Shown: one piece after another, positions 52,522 through 60,163 of the stretch
How positions within the stretch are numbered: position 1 is the first letter of the stretch
Layout of the letters: the number at the start of each line of letters is the position of its first letter
Origin: GCA-001735895 sp964488685
GTDB taxonomy: Bacteria > Pseudomonadota > Gammaproteobacteria > GCA-001735895
Assembly (NCBI GenBank): GCA_964488685.1
Contig: CAZAVY010000006.1
Coordinates: 1-60,163, forward strand
Direction of reading: 5' to 3'
DNA: 60,163 bases
Program-made: the position numbers and the translations under genes
The notes under the pieces: model-generated
Database searches by the model: none
Told to the model about the DNA's origin: nothing
The model's input: only the letters and a program-made list of their open reading frames with translations

Positions 52522-54231
52522 CTAATCCGGCAGGTCGGTAACCGCACCCTCGGAAGCGGAACTGACCAGGCGCGCGTACTTGGCCAGCACGCCGCGCCGG
52601 TAACGTGGTTTGGGTGCCTTCCAGTTTTTTGCTCGCCGCCGCAGTTCGGCATCGCTCAGCTTGACGTTAACTTCACGTTTTTCGGCATCGATGGTGATGA
52701 TGTCGCCATTTTTGAGCAGGGCAATCGGTCCGCCCAAGGCAGCCTCGGGCGTTACATGACCGACCACGAATCCATGCGAGCCGCCGGAGAAACGGCCATC
52801 GGTTAAAAAGGCAACATCCTTGCCCAGTCCCCTGCCCATGATGGCTGAAGTCGGCGACAACATTTCACGCATGCCGGGGCCGCCTATCGGGCCTTCGTAA
52901 CGTACCACGATGACATCCCCTTTGCCGATGCTGCCGTCGAGAATCTGTTTCAATGCCTGTTCTTCGGACGCGAAGACACGTGCCTTGCCGGTAAAGGTCA
53001 ATCCTTCTTTACCCGATATTTTGGCGACTGAGCCCGCGGGCGCGAGGTTTCCGCGCAGAATAACCAGGTGACTATCCTTTTTTAGCGGATTGGTGAGCGC
53101 ATGCACGATGTTCTGGGTTTTGGGATAGGGTTTCACTTTTGCCAGGTTCTGCGCCAGTGATTTACCGGTGACCGTGAGGCAGTCGCCGTGTAGCAGCCCC
53201 GCGTCGAGCAACATTTTCATCAATGGCCGGATGCCACCGATTTCGATCAATTCAGACATCATCGCCCTGCCGCTGGGGCGCAGGTCGGCGAGCACCGGCA
53301 CGCGTTTGCCGATGCGGGTGAAATCGTCGAGTTTGAGTTTGACGCCAATCGCCGAAGCCATCGCCAACAGGTGCAACACTGCATTGGTTGAACCCCCGAG
53401 CGCGATGACGACCGTAGTCGCGTTTTCAAAGGCTTTTTTGGTCATGATATCGCTGGGGCGGATATTCGATTTCAGCAGGCGCATCGCCGCTTTACCGGCA
53501 TCGATGCAGTCCCGGGTCTTGTCTTTCGAAATCGCGGCCTGCGCAGAACTGTTGGGCAGGCTCATTCCCATCGCCTCTATCGCTGCAGCCATGGTGTTCG
53601 CAGTGTACATGCCACCGCAGGAGCCCGGGCCCGGAATAGCGCTGCATTCGATATCCTTGAGCTCTTTCTTGCTGATCTTGTTTTGCGCATGCGCGCCGAC
53701 CGCCTCGAACACCGAGACCACATCCGTCGGCTTTTTTTTATGACACCCCGGCATGATGGTGCCGCCATAGACAAATACCGACGGTCGGTTAAGGCGAGCC
53801 ATCCCCATCAGGCAGGCGGGCATATTTTTATCACAGCCACCGATTGTTACGAGAGCGTCGAAACCCTGACAAGCGGTGACCGCTTCGATTGAATCGGCGA
53901 TGACTTCGCGCGATACCAGCGAGTACTTCATGCCTTCAGTACCCATTGAAATGCCATCAGATATGGTAATGGTGTTAAAAACCACGGCCTTGCCGTTGGC
54001 TGCATTGGCGCCTTCGGCTACTTTCAACGCGAGCTGGTCGATGTGCATATTGCAAGGTGTTACCATGCTCCAGGTTGAGGCAATTCCAACCTGTGGCCGC
54101 TTGAAATCAGCGTCGTCAAACCCGACTGCGCGCAGCATCGCGCGACTGGGTGCGCGTTCGACGCCATCGACGACCAGCGATGAATATTTACGGGGATCGG
54201 GTTTGCTGGATGCGGATTTTTTACCGGTCAT
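52522..54231 (-). CDS. ilvD: Dihydroxy-acid dehydratase
   Basis: An iron-sulfur dehydratase of valine, leucine and isoleucine synthesis. From ATG 54231 it has 569 residues. The conserved segments VDGVERAPSRAMLRA, VTIGGCDKNMPACLMG (cluster Cys), PGPGSCGGMYTANTM (cluster Cys), and GGSHGFVVGHVTPEA are present. ATG 54267 would add 12 residues; neither start has a good ribosome binding site. It lies 16 kb away from the ilvB-ilvH-ilvC-leuA block and is transcribed singly. Confidence 0.96.
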   Translation of the reverse strand: MTGKKSASSKPDPRKYSSLVVDGVERAPSRAMLRAVGFDDADFKRPQVGIASTWSMVTPCNMHIDQLALKVAEGANAANGKAVVFNTITISDGISMGTEGMKYSLVSREVIADSIEAVTACQGFDALVTIGGCDKNMPACLMGMARLNRPSVFVYGGTIMPGCHKKKPTDVVSVFEAVGAHAQNKISKKELKDIECSAIPGPGSCGGMYTANTMAAAIEAMGMSLPNSSAQAAISKDKTRDCIDAGKAAMRLLKSNIRPSDIMTKKAFENATTVVIALGGSTNAVLHLLAMASAIGVKLKLDDFTRIGKRVPVLADLRPSGRAMMSELIEIGGIRPLMKMLLDAGLLHGDCLTVTGKSLAQNLAKVKPYPKTQNIVHALTNPLKKDSHLVILRGNLAPAGSVAKISGKEGLTFTGKARVFASEEQALKQILDGSIGKGDVIVVRYEGPIGGPGMREMLSPTSAIMGRGLGKDVAFLTDGRFSGGSHGFVVGHVTPEAALGGPIALLKNGDIITIDAEKREVNVKLSDAELRRRAKNWKAPKPRYRRGVLAKYARLVSSASEGAVTDLPD

Positions 54232-54376
54232 GGTGAGATCGAAAATGCGGAATTTAGGTAGCGTCATAGGTTAGGCAAAGGCGTTATTCGATGCAAGCGA
54301 ATAAATCTTGCGCCCAAACCCAATTTAACGAAATCTTGCCTATACTTCGGGAATACGGACCTCAGCCAATTCAAAT

Positions 54377-56686
54377 ATGGTCGAAGCAATTTTACTAGCT
54401 GCCGTCTGCGCGCTTATCAGTGTCGGGGCTACCTGGCACTGGCTTAAGCACAGTGCGGAAAAAAAGGCGCGTAGCAACCAGGACCTTCGCCGTGATCGAC
54501 TGCACCTGTTGATCGAATCTACGATTGGAACTACCGCAGAAACCTACTTTTACGCCCTGGTGCGGGAATTGGCGCAATTTCTGCAGATTGACGCGGTATT
54601 CCTCGCGTCCAGTGTCGGTAACGAACAACAGACCTGTCAGACTTTGGCCTATTGGTGTGATGGCGGTTACATCATGAATCATGTTATTTCCCTGCAACAA
54701 AGCCCCTGTGGTGAAGGCGGGAGCTTCTGGTACATGGAAAATTCGGCCAGTGATCTGTTTCCTGGAGCCGAATTTTTGCAGCAGCGTTTTAATGCCTGTG
54801 GATTCTTTGCGGTCAAGCTGCAGGATTCGTCGGGTCGGCAAATCGGGGTGCTGGCCGGATTCAGCCGAACCGCGCTCTATCCTGAAAAAAGCGATGTCCA
54901 CGTGATCAAACTGTTTGCGGTGCGAGCCGCAGCTGAACTCGAGCGAAAACTCTCGCTGGGTGAAACCCTGATGGAAAAGGAGCGTGCGCAGATAAGTCTG
55001 CACTCGATCGGTGATGGCGTCATGACCACTGATAATCAGGGTTGCATCGACTACATGAACCCGGTTGCCGAGGCTTTGACCGGTTGGCGCTACCACCAGG
55101 CGATGGGCCTGTCGATGGAAGCGGTGCTACACCTCGAGGACGAGCAAAGCGGGGTGGTAATTCCTGACCCGGTACAACGCTGTCTGTCGGAGAAACGAAT
55201 CATTGCGCCGAAAACCGATAATGTGTTGGTAGCACGCAATGGTGAGCGTTTTTCGATTCAGGGTACAGCTGCCCCGATGATTGATGCCCGGGGTAACAGC
55301 ATTGGTGTGGTGTTGGTGTTCAAAGATGTTACCGACTCGCGCCGCATGCAGAAAATGATGGCGCACCAGGCGACCCACGATCCACTGACCGGGTTGGTCA
55401 ACCGCGTCGAGTTTGAGGAAAGGCTCGACAAGGCCCTGGTATCGGCAAAGGACTTCGAAAACACGCATGCACTACTGTTTCTCGATCTCGACCAGTTCAA
55501 GATCGTCAATGATACCGCGGGTCATGTAGCCGGCGACGAACTGTTGAAACAGATATCATCGTTACTCGCCGCTCAGCTGCGGGGACGCGACACGCTCGGG
55601 CGTCTCGGCGGCGATGAGTTCAGCCTGCTGTTGGAAAACTGCCCGCTCTCCAAAGCCGGTAAAGTCGCCGATATTCTGATAGACGTAATCCGTGAATACC
55701 GTTTCGTCTGGGATCAGAAAACCTATCAGGTCGGCGTTAGCATCGGCATCGTTCCGATAGTTGCCGATTCCATATCGTGCAAACAAATTATGCATGATGC
55801 CGATCAGGCCTGCTATATCGCTAAAGATATGGGCCGGGGCTGCTCCTTTACGCATTGTGAAGCCGATTCGGAGATAACCCGGCCGCTCGGCGAGAAACTA
55901 CAACGTAAAGATATTCGCGATGCTCTCGAGCGTGAAAGGTTTGCGTTGCTGTACCAGCCGATTATTTCTCTCGATCCCGAATCTACCCGCGTGCATACCC
56001 GCGCCGAGATTTTATTGCGTATGCTGGACCCTTCGAACCATGTGATCCCGCCGGGTGCATTTCTACCGGCGGCGTCGCGCTACGGCCTGATGCCTCAAAT
56101 TGATCGCTGGGTTATCGACCAGGTATTCCGGGTCTATTCGCATATATTCATGCAGAATCCCGACCTGGTGTTAAACCTGAACCTGTCAGCGTCGTCGATC
56201 GCCGACGATTCATTAGTTGATTTCATTCTGCAAATGTTCGAAAAATCAATCGTCAAACCGCAGCAGATCTGTTTCGAATTATCCGAATCCACACTGAATC
56301 ATAATCTTGCCAATGCCGGTCGACTGCTTAAGCGGTTACAGGCGATTGGCTGCAGCTTTGCACTCGATAACTTTGGCAGCGGGTTGGCCAGTTTTGCCGC
56401 GCTCAAAGACATGAAGATGGATTATATCAAGATCGACGGCAATCTGATTGGTGACATTTGCAGTGATGAGATTGATTGCACCATGGTCGAGTCGATAAAT
56501 TCGATGGCACATTTGCTGGATATCAAGACGATTGCCGAGAGTGTTGATAGTGACGCCGTCTTCGAAAAGCTGAAGTTGATGGGAATTGATTATGCGCAGG
56601 GTTATTACCTGGGCGAGCTGATGCAACTGCAAGAAATCGGCAGCAATGCCGGTAAACTCGGCATTTCCGAGATTCAGGTCAACTGA
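54377..56686 (+). CDS. Membrane GAF-PAS-GGDEF-EAL cyclic di-GMP protein
   Basis: A 769-residue signalling protein. One membrane helix (1-20) is followed by a GAF-like region (about 40-195), a PAS domain (about 205-320), GGDEF (about 325-490) and EAL (about 505-760). The cyclase motif GGDEF is intact near 411, with the inhibitory I-site RGRD five residues before it, so cyclic di-GMP synthesis with feedback is likely. The EAL half is changed: AEILLRM for EALLR near 544 and DNFGSG for DDFGTG near 664, so phosphodiesterase activity may be weak or lost. It stands alone. The PilZ protein at 17194 could respond to its product. Confidence 0.92.
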   Translation: MVEAILLAAVCALISVGATWHWLKHSAEKKARSNQDLRRDRLHLLIESTIGTTAETYFYALVRELAQFLQIDAVFLASSVGNEQQTCQTLAYWCDGGYIMNHVISLQQSPCGEGGSFWYMENSASDLFPGAEFLQQRFNACGFFAVKLQDSSGRQIGVLAGFSRTALYPEKSDVHVIKLFAVRAAAELERKLSLGETLMEKERAQISLHSIGDGVMTTDNQGCIDYMNPVAEALTGWRYHQAMGLSMEAVLHLEDEQSGVVIPDPVQRCLSEKRIIAPKTDNVLVARNGERFSIQGTAAPMIDARGNSIGVVLVFKDVTDSRRMQKMMAHQATHDPLTGLVNRVEFEERLDKALVSAKDFENTHALLFLDLDQFKIVNDTAGHVAGDELLKQISSLLAAQLRGRDTLGRLGGDEFSLLLENCPLSKAGKVADILIDVIREYRFVWDQKTYQVGVSIGIVPIVADSISCKQIMHDADQACYIAKDMGRGCSFTHCEADSEITRPLGEKLQRKDIRDALERERFALLYQPIISLDPESTRVHTRAEILLRMLDPSNHVIPPGAFLPAASRYGLMPQIDRWVIDQVFRVYSHIFMQNPDLVLNLNLSASSIADDSLVDFILQMFEKSIVKPQQICFELSESTLNHNLANAGRLLKRLQAIGCSFALDNFGSGLASFAALKDMKMDYIKIDGNLIGDICSDEIDCTMVESINSMAHLLDIKTIAESVDSDAVFEKLKLMGIDYAQGYYLGELMQLQEIGSNAGKLGISEIQVN

Positions 56687-56694
56687 TAACCGGA

Positions 56695-56967
56695 AAAGGG
56701 GACAGATCCATTATTTTAGGAAAATAGATCTGTCCCCAATGGTACTTACTTAAGCCAAAACCCTGGCCAGGGTATAGCAAAACACTGATGCATCCAGAGT
56801 CCGACTACGGTCGGATAATTGGAAGAAGTTTTCGCGAATGCCTCGGCGGCTGCGCCGCCTGCGGTTTACTTCGCAAAAACTTCCCCCAATCATCCGACCT
56901 CTCCCGACCAGAGCGATTATCACGGGGTTAATTGCTTAAGTAAGTGCCATTGAGATCTGTCCCCTTT
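56695..56967. repeat. 273-bp nested palindrome (MITE-like)
   Basis: The ends AAAGGGGACAGATC (56695-56708) and GATCTGTCCCCTTT (56954-56967) are a perfect 14-bp inverted repeat. Inside lie CAATGGTACTTACTTAAGC (56737-56755) against GCTTAAGTAAGTGCCATTG (56934-56952, 18 of 19 pairs), GGTCGGATAATTGG (56809-56822) against CCAATCATCCGACC (56886-56899), and GGAAGAAGTTTTCGCGAA (56821-56838) against TTCGCAAAAACTTCC (56870-56884). The left end forms its own hairpin with GATCTGTCCCC at 56728-56738. No ORF is present. The following 56968-57195 must hold the aapJ promoter; I see no clear one. Confidence 0.8.
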
Positions 56968-57195
56968 ACGTTTCGGGTTATACCGATATCGAGGCTCGAG
57001 CTTAATTGAAATAGATTATGAATACCGTCAAAGCAGGCTATCAATTTCTTGGCGGGAAGCTTCGGTTATGTTACTTTTCGTGAACGGAGCAGAATAAAAC
57101 TCCTTATCTGCCATCACGGTTAAAATAAAGGGCAGTAAGCCCCCGAAAACCGAGTTGGTAATCATTTGAGTAATAACAATTGGAGAGAGTGACCA

Positions 57196-58221
57196 ATGAA
57201 ACTTTTTAAAACGCTGGCAGTATCGGCAGCCGTAGCACTTGCATCAACAACAGGTGTCGCGAATGCAGGTACGCTTCAAGACGTACAGGCCGCGGGTGAG
57301 CTGAAATGCGTCGTAACCACCGGTGTTGCCGGGTTTGGCGCACCTGATGACTCAGGCCGCTGGACAGGTTTCGACGTTGATTTTTGTCGTGCTACCGCCG
57401 CTGCAGTACTGGGCGACCCCAACAAGGTCAAGTTTGTGCCAACCACAGGTAAGACACGTTTTACCGTGCTGAACTCGGGTGAAGGTGATTTGCTTTATCG
57501 TAACACGACGATCACCATGAGCCGTGATGCGGACCTGAAACTGACTTTTCTCGGTGTTAACTACTATGACGGTCAGGGATTTATGGTCCCCAAGGCTTCG
57601 GGCGTAACCTCGGCAAGCCAACTCGACGGTGCTTCGGTTTGTATTCAGACCGGTACCACGACCGAGCTGAACCTCGCCGACTACTTCCGCGCCAATGGCA
57701 TGAGTTATGAACCCGTGACGATCGAAACCAACGAAGAAGGACAGGTCAACTACCTGGCGGGTCGTTGCGATGTATATACCACTGACGCATCGGGTCTCGC
57801 GGCCACGCGCAGTTCCTTTGAGCACCCCAATGCTCATATCATCCTCCCGGAAATAATTTCCAAGGAGCCGCTCGGACCAGCGGTTCGACAGGGCGATGAT
57901 CAGTGGGCCGACGTGGTTCGTTGGGTATTAAACGTTCTGGTTGCTGCGGAAGAAATCGGTATTACCCAGGGCAACATCGCGGCGCATGCGAAATCAGCCG
58001 GAAACAATCCGTCGATCAATCGAATTGCCGGAACCGAGGGCGACTTTGGCTCGATGATTGGGCTTGACAAGCAATGGGCGGTTCGCGCGATTTCCGCGGT
58101 CGGTAACTATGGCGAAATATTTGAGCGCAATATCGGTGTTAACACGGCGCTGGGCCTTGCTCGGGGCTTAAACGCGCAGTGGACCGAAGGCGGAATTCTG
58201 TACTCGCCACCGGTACGATAA
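57196..58221 (+). CDS. aapJ: General L-amino acid ABC transporter, substrate-binding protein
   Basis: The periplasmic binding protein of an Aap/Bzt-type uptake system for many L-amino acids. The 341 residues start with a Sec signal (MKLFKTLAVSAAVALASTTG, cleavage near ANAG) and show the family opening QAAGELKCVVTTGVAGFGAP, then RWTGFDVDFCRATAAAVLG. The closing part (FERNIGVNTALGLARGLNAQ) is typical of AapJ. GGAGAGAG lies 5-6 bases before the ATG. A stem-loop separates it from aapQ, which would let more binding protein than permease be made. Confidence 0.95.
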   Translation: MKLFKTLAVSAAVALASTTGVANAGTLQDVQAAGELKCVVTTGVAGFGAPDDSGRWTGFDVDFCRATAAAVLGDPNKVKFVPTTGKTRFTVLNSGEGDLLYRNTTITMSRDADLKLTFLGVNYYDGQGFMVPKASGVTSASQLDGASVCIQTGTTTELNLADYFRANGMSYEPVTIETNEEGQVNYLAGRCDVYTTDASGLAATRSSFEHPNAHIILPEIISKEPLGPAVRQGDDQWADVVRWVLNVLVAAEEIGITQGNIAAHAKSAGNNPSINRIAGTEGDFGSMIGLDKQWAVRAISAVGNYGEIFERNIGVNTALGLARGLNAQWTEGGILYSPPVR

Positions 58222-58235
58222 ACCACTGGTATTTC

Positions 58236-58263
58236 AAAGCGGCGGTCTGATAACCGCCGCTTT
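58236..58263 (+). terminator. Stem-loop between aapJ and aapQ
   Basis: AAAGCGGCGGT (58236-58246) and ACCGCCGCTTT (58253-58263) form a perfect 11-bp stem with a 6-base loop, followed by GTTG rather than a long T-run. It probably stops part of the transcripts and protects the aapJ mRNA 3' end. Confidence 0.75.
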
Positions 58264-58318
58264 GTTGAACCACGGTGGGGCAGGACATGACTGTTCTTTG
58301 TGGGGGAGTTAACGTAAC

Positions 58319-59512
58319 ATGAGCGCTACGGATACATCCGGCAATCCGTCTCTTCTATATCGAATGGTTAACGACAAGGAGACGCGCTCGGTCGCGATCC
58401 AGGTTATTACCATTGCGCTGTTATTTGCCTTTGTTTTTTACGTGGTTAACAATGCGATCGTCAACCTGGAAGCCATCGGCAAAGGATATAGCTTTGGTTT
58501 TTTATCGGAACCGTCCAACTATGACATCAATCAAACGCTAGTCGAATATTCGTCGCGAAGCCCGCACACGCGAGCGGCCCTGGTCGGTATATTGAATACC
58601 CTGCTGGTCGCAGTCACCGGAGTTGTCATCGCCACCATCGTTGGATTTGTTCTCGGCGTACTGCGACTGTCGACCAACTGGTTGATCAATAGAACCGTTT
58701 ACGTCTATATCGAGTATGTGCGCAATGTGCCGGTGTTACTCCATATTTTGCTGGTGCACGGTATCGTGGTCAATACCCTGCCGATCCCGAAAAATGCGAT
58801 TAATATGGTCGATGGAACCTTTTTCCTGACGAACCGCGGATTCTATACGCCCAAACCGCTGTTTGAGCCGGCAATGTGGGCGGTATTTATCGCCTTATTG
58901 ATCGCCGTCGGGTTTAGCTGGTGGTTTAAACGTTATGCGCACAAGATCCAGGACGAGACCGGTAAGGGGTACCCGGTATTCTGGGTTAGCCTCGCCGCTA
59001 TAGTCCTGGGACCCATCGTTGTATATTTTCTGGCCGGGTCACCGATGACGTTTGAATATGCCGCACTGCAAGGCTTTAATTTTAAAGGCGGGCTGGTAAT
59101 TAGACCGGAGTTTATCGCCTTGACGCTGGCGTTGTCCCTGTATACCGCCGCATTTATCGCGGAGATAGTACGTGCCGGTATCCAGGCGATCAGCCATGGC
59201 CAGACCGAGGCTGCCTACGCCCTCGGGATCAAGCCCAACCGCACCATGCAACTGGTCGTTATTCCGCAGGCATTGCGCGTTATTATCCCTCCGCTTTCCA
59301 GTCAATATCTCAATATCACCAAGAATTCGTCGCTCGCGATAGCGATCGGATACATGGATATAGTCGCCACGATCGGCGGGATATCCTTGAATCAGACCGG
59401 TCGAGAAATGGAATGTATGACCATCGTACTGGCCTTGTACCTGTCGTTTTCGTTGATCATTTCCGCAATTATGAACTGGTACAACCAGAAAATGAAGTTG
59501 GTGGAGAGGTAA
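58319..59512 (+). CDS. aapQ: General L-amino acid ABC transporter, permease 1
   Basis: One of two inner-membrane subunits. The 397 residues have about eight hydrophobic segments and the EAA loop EAAYALGIKPNRTMQLVVIP, which contacts the ATPase. The long insertion between the first helices and the core (about residues 150-245) is typical of AapQ compared with short polar amino-acid permeases. It begins with ATG 58319 after GGGGGAG. aapM starts 2 bases after its stop. Confidence 0.95.
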   Translation: MSATDTSGNPSLLYRMVNDKETRSVAIQVITIALLFAFVFYVVNNAIVNLEAIGKGYSFGFLSEPSNYDINQTLVEYSSRSPHTRAALVGILNTLLVAVTGVVIATIVGFVLGVLRLSTNWLINRTVYVYIEYVRNVPVLLHILLVHGIVVNTLPIPKNAINMVDGTFFLTNRGFYTPKPLFEPAMWAVFIALLIAVGFSWWFKRYAHKIQDETGKGYPVFWVSLAAIVLGPIVVYFLAGSPMTFEYAALQGFNFKGGLVIRPEFIALTLALSLYTAAFIAEIVRAGIQAISHGQTEAAYALGIKPNRTMQLVVIPQALRVIIPPLSSQYLNITKNSSLAIAIGYMDIVATIGGISLNQTGREMECMTIVLALYLSFSLIISAIMNWYNQKMKLVER

Positions 59513-59513
59513 G

Positions 59514-60163
59514 GTGAGTACTGACCAGACCTATCTGCCGGGTACCCATCCAGACCTGCCGCCTCCGTCAAACACCATCGGTGTCGTCGGCTGGATTCGC
59601 GGCAACCTGTTGAACTCGACAACCAACATTGTCATCACGGCATTGACCGTCTATTTTCTGTATCTAATCGTACCGCCGATGATGAACTGGATTTTCCTCG
59701 ATGCGGTATTCTCGGCCGATTCGCGCAACCATTGTCGTGCCATTGCCAAAGATGCGGGCGAGCCACTCGGTGCCTGTTGGGCTTTCATCGGACACCGTTT
59801 CGAATTATTTGTTTACGGGTTTTATCCGGACGCCGAGCGCTGGCGGGTTAATATCGCTTTCATCTTGATGCTGGGCGCGTTTTACCCGGTACTGTTTGAT
59901 CAGGCCCCCTATCGCAAGCAGGGACTCTGGTTCGCGCTGGCTGCCCCGGTGATTATTACCTGGCTGCTGATTGGCGGACTCGGACTCGAGCCCGTACCCA
60001 CCGATAAATTCGGCGGTTTCCTGCTGACGCTGGTGATCGGCGTTACCGGGATCGTCGGTTCATTGCCGATCGGCATCGCACTCGCGCTCGGGCGGCAATC
60101 GTCGATGCCCGCGTTGCGAATCATCTGCGTCGGGTTCATCGAGTTTATCCGCGGGGTGCCGCT
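59514..60163 (+). CDS. aapM: General L-amino acid ABC transporter, permease 2 (partial)
   Basis: The second permease subunit, cut by the end of the window; 216 codons are visible. The start is GTG at 59514, one base after the aapQ stop (59512), with GGAGAGG a few bases upstream. The reading frame is open to the end. It opens with a proline-rich cytosolic segment (PGTHPDLPPPSNTIGVVGWI), then a membrane helix (NIVITALTVYFLYLIV), a soluble insertion (SADSRNHCRAIAKDAGEPLG), further hydrophobic segments and ends in GFIEFIRGVP, the start of the permease core. The ATPase aapP should follow outside. Confidence 0.9.
   Translation, partial: MSTDQTYLPGTHPDLPPPSNTIGVVGWIRGNLLNSTTNIVITALTVYFLYLIVPPMMNWIFLDAVFSADSRNHCRAIAKDAGEPLGACWAFIGHRFELFVYGFYPDAERWRVNIAFILMLGAFYPVLFDQAPYRKQGLWFALAAPVIITWLLIGGLGLEPVPTDKFGGFLLTLVIGVTGIVGSLPIGIALALGRQSSMPALRIICVGFIEFIRGVP

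Noticed and set aside
1..60163. CRISPR arrays, tRNA or rRNA genes, prophage or integron
   Set aside because: No regularly spaced repeats, no tRNA-like T-arm motif and no phage, integrase or transposase genes were found on either strand.

Overview
The window is a 60 kb stretch of a sulfur-oxidising gammaproteobacterium. The order ffh–rpsP–rimM–trmD–rplS, the ilvB–ilvH–ilvC–pssA–leuA block, the pcm–rhodanese–tolC trio and the Kdo/lipid A genes are all proteobacterial, mostly gammaproteobacterial, arrangements. Dissimilatory APS reductase genes with the membrane partner aprM, a soxYZ pair, tusA and two single-domain rhodaneses point to sulfur oxidation. A run of exactly 100 N at 11086-11185, inside a tandem repeat, shows that this is a draft scaffold.

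Layout. 1-8.1 kb: folE2, a cold-shock gene, dxs–ispA–xseB (isoprenoid supply), radA, a CBS-domain membrane protein and a YpjD-like CcsA-family protein, all on the minus strand. 8.4-13.2 kb, plus strand: a metallo-beta-lactamase-fold hydrolase, ffh and the rpsP operon. 13.4-19.6 kb: a periplasmic repeat protein, htpG with a sigma-32-type promoter, PilZ, an FAD oxidoreductase, hslR and a DUF4279 protein. 19.6-25.5 kb, minus strand: aprM-aprB-aprA, a strong terminator, then an NTF2-like protein, a SlyD-like FKBP and a TPR protein, with a decayed plsB fragment behind aprM. 25.5-30.6 kb: a hydrolase-OsmC fusion, then udg–rimI–prfC and a DUF3187 protein. 30.6-37.5 kb: leuA with a leucine-rich leader peptide, pssA, ilvC, ilvH, ilvB, tusA and a rhodanese. 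37.5-42.1 kb, plus strand: a BepA-type M48 protease, soxYZ, mtaB and kdkA. 42.3-46.8 kb, minus strand: waaA, an LpxL-type acyltransferase, tolC, a rhodanese and a Pcm-like methyltransferase. 47.3-50.1 kb: a FadL-type porin and an SGNH lipoprotein. 50.1-54.3 kb: pdxB, argE and ilvD. 54.4-60.2 kb: a GAF-PAS-GGDEF-EAL protein, a 273-bp nested palindrome and an aapJ-aapQ-aapM amino-acid ABC transporter cut by the window edge.

How the genes work together. AprBA oxidises sulfite and AMP to APS, and AprM probably links it to the membrane. SoxYZ, TusA and the rhodaneses are sulfur carriers and transferases for the same metabolism. The branched-chain amino-acid genes are split: leuA, ilvC, ilvH and ilvB sit together and ilvD lies 16 kb away.

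Non-coding structure is unusually rich. I see a MITE-like family with about 20-bp inverted ends (6-49, 9172-9341, perhaps 10906-10922), a large nested palindrome (56695-56967) that shares a core with a hairpin cluster lying in frame inside udg (30412-30551), and a leu leader whose start codon falls at the predicted transcription start. No CRISPR array, tRNA, rRNA, integrase or complete insertion sequence was seen. I did not find one clearly new multi-gene system. The best leads are the in-gene palindromes of udg, the leaderless leu leader, the trio behind aprA and the variant SoxY arm.
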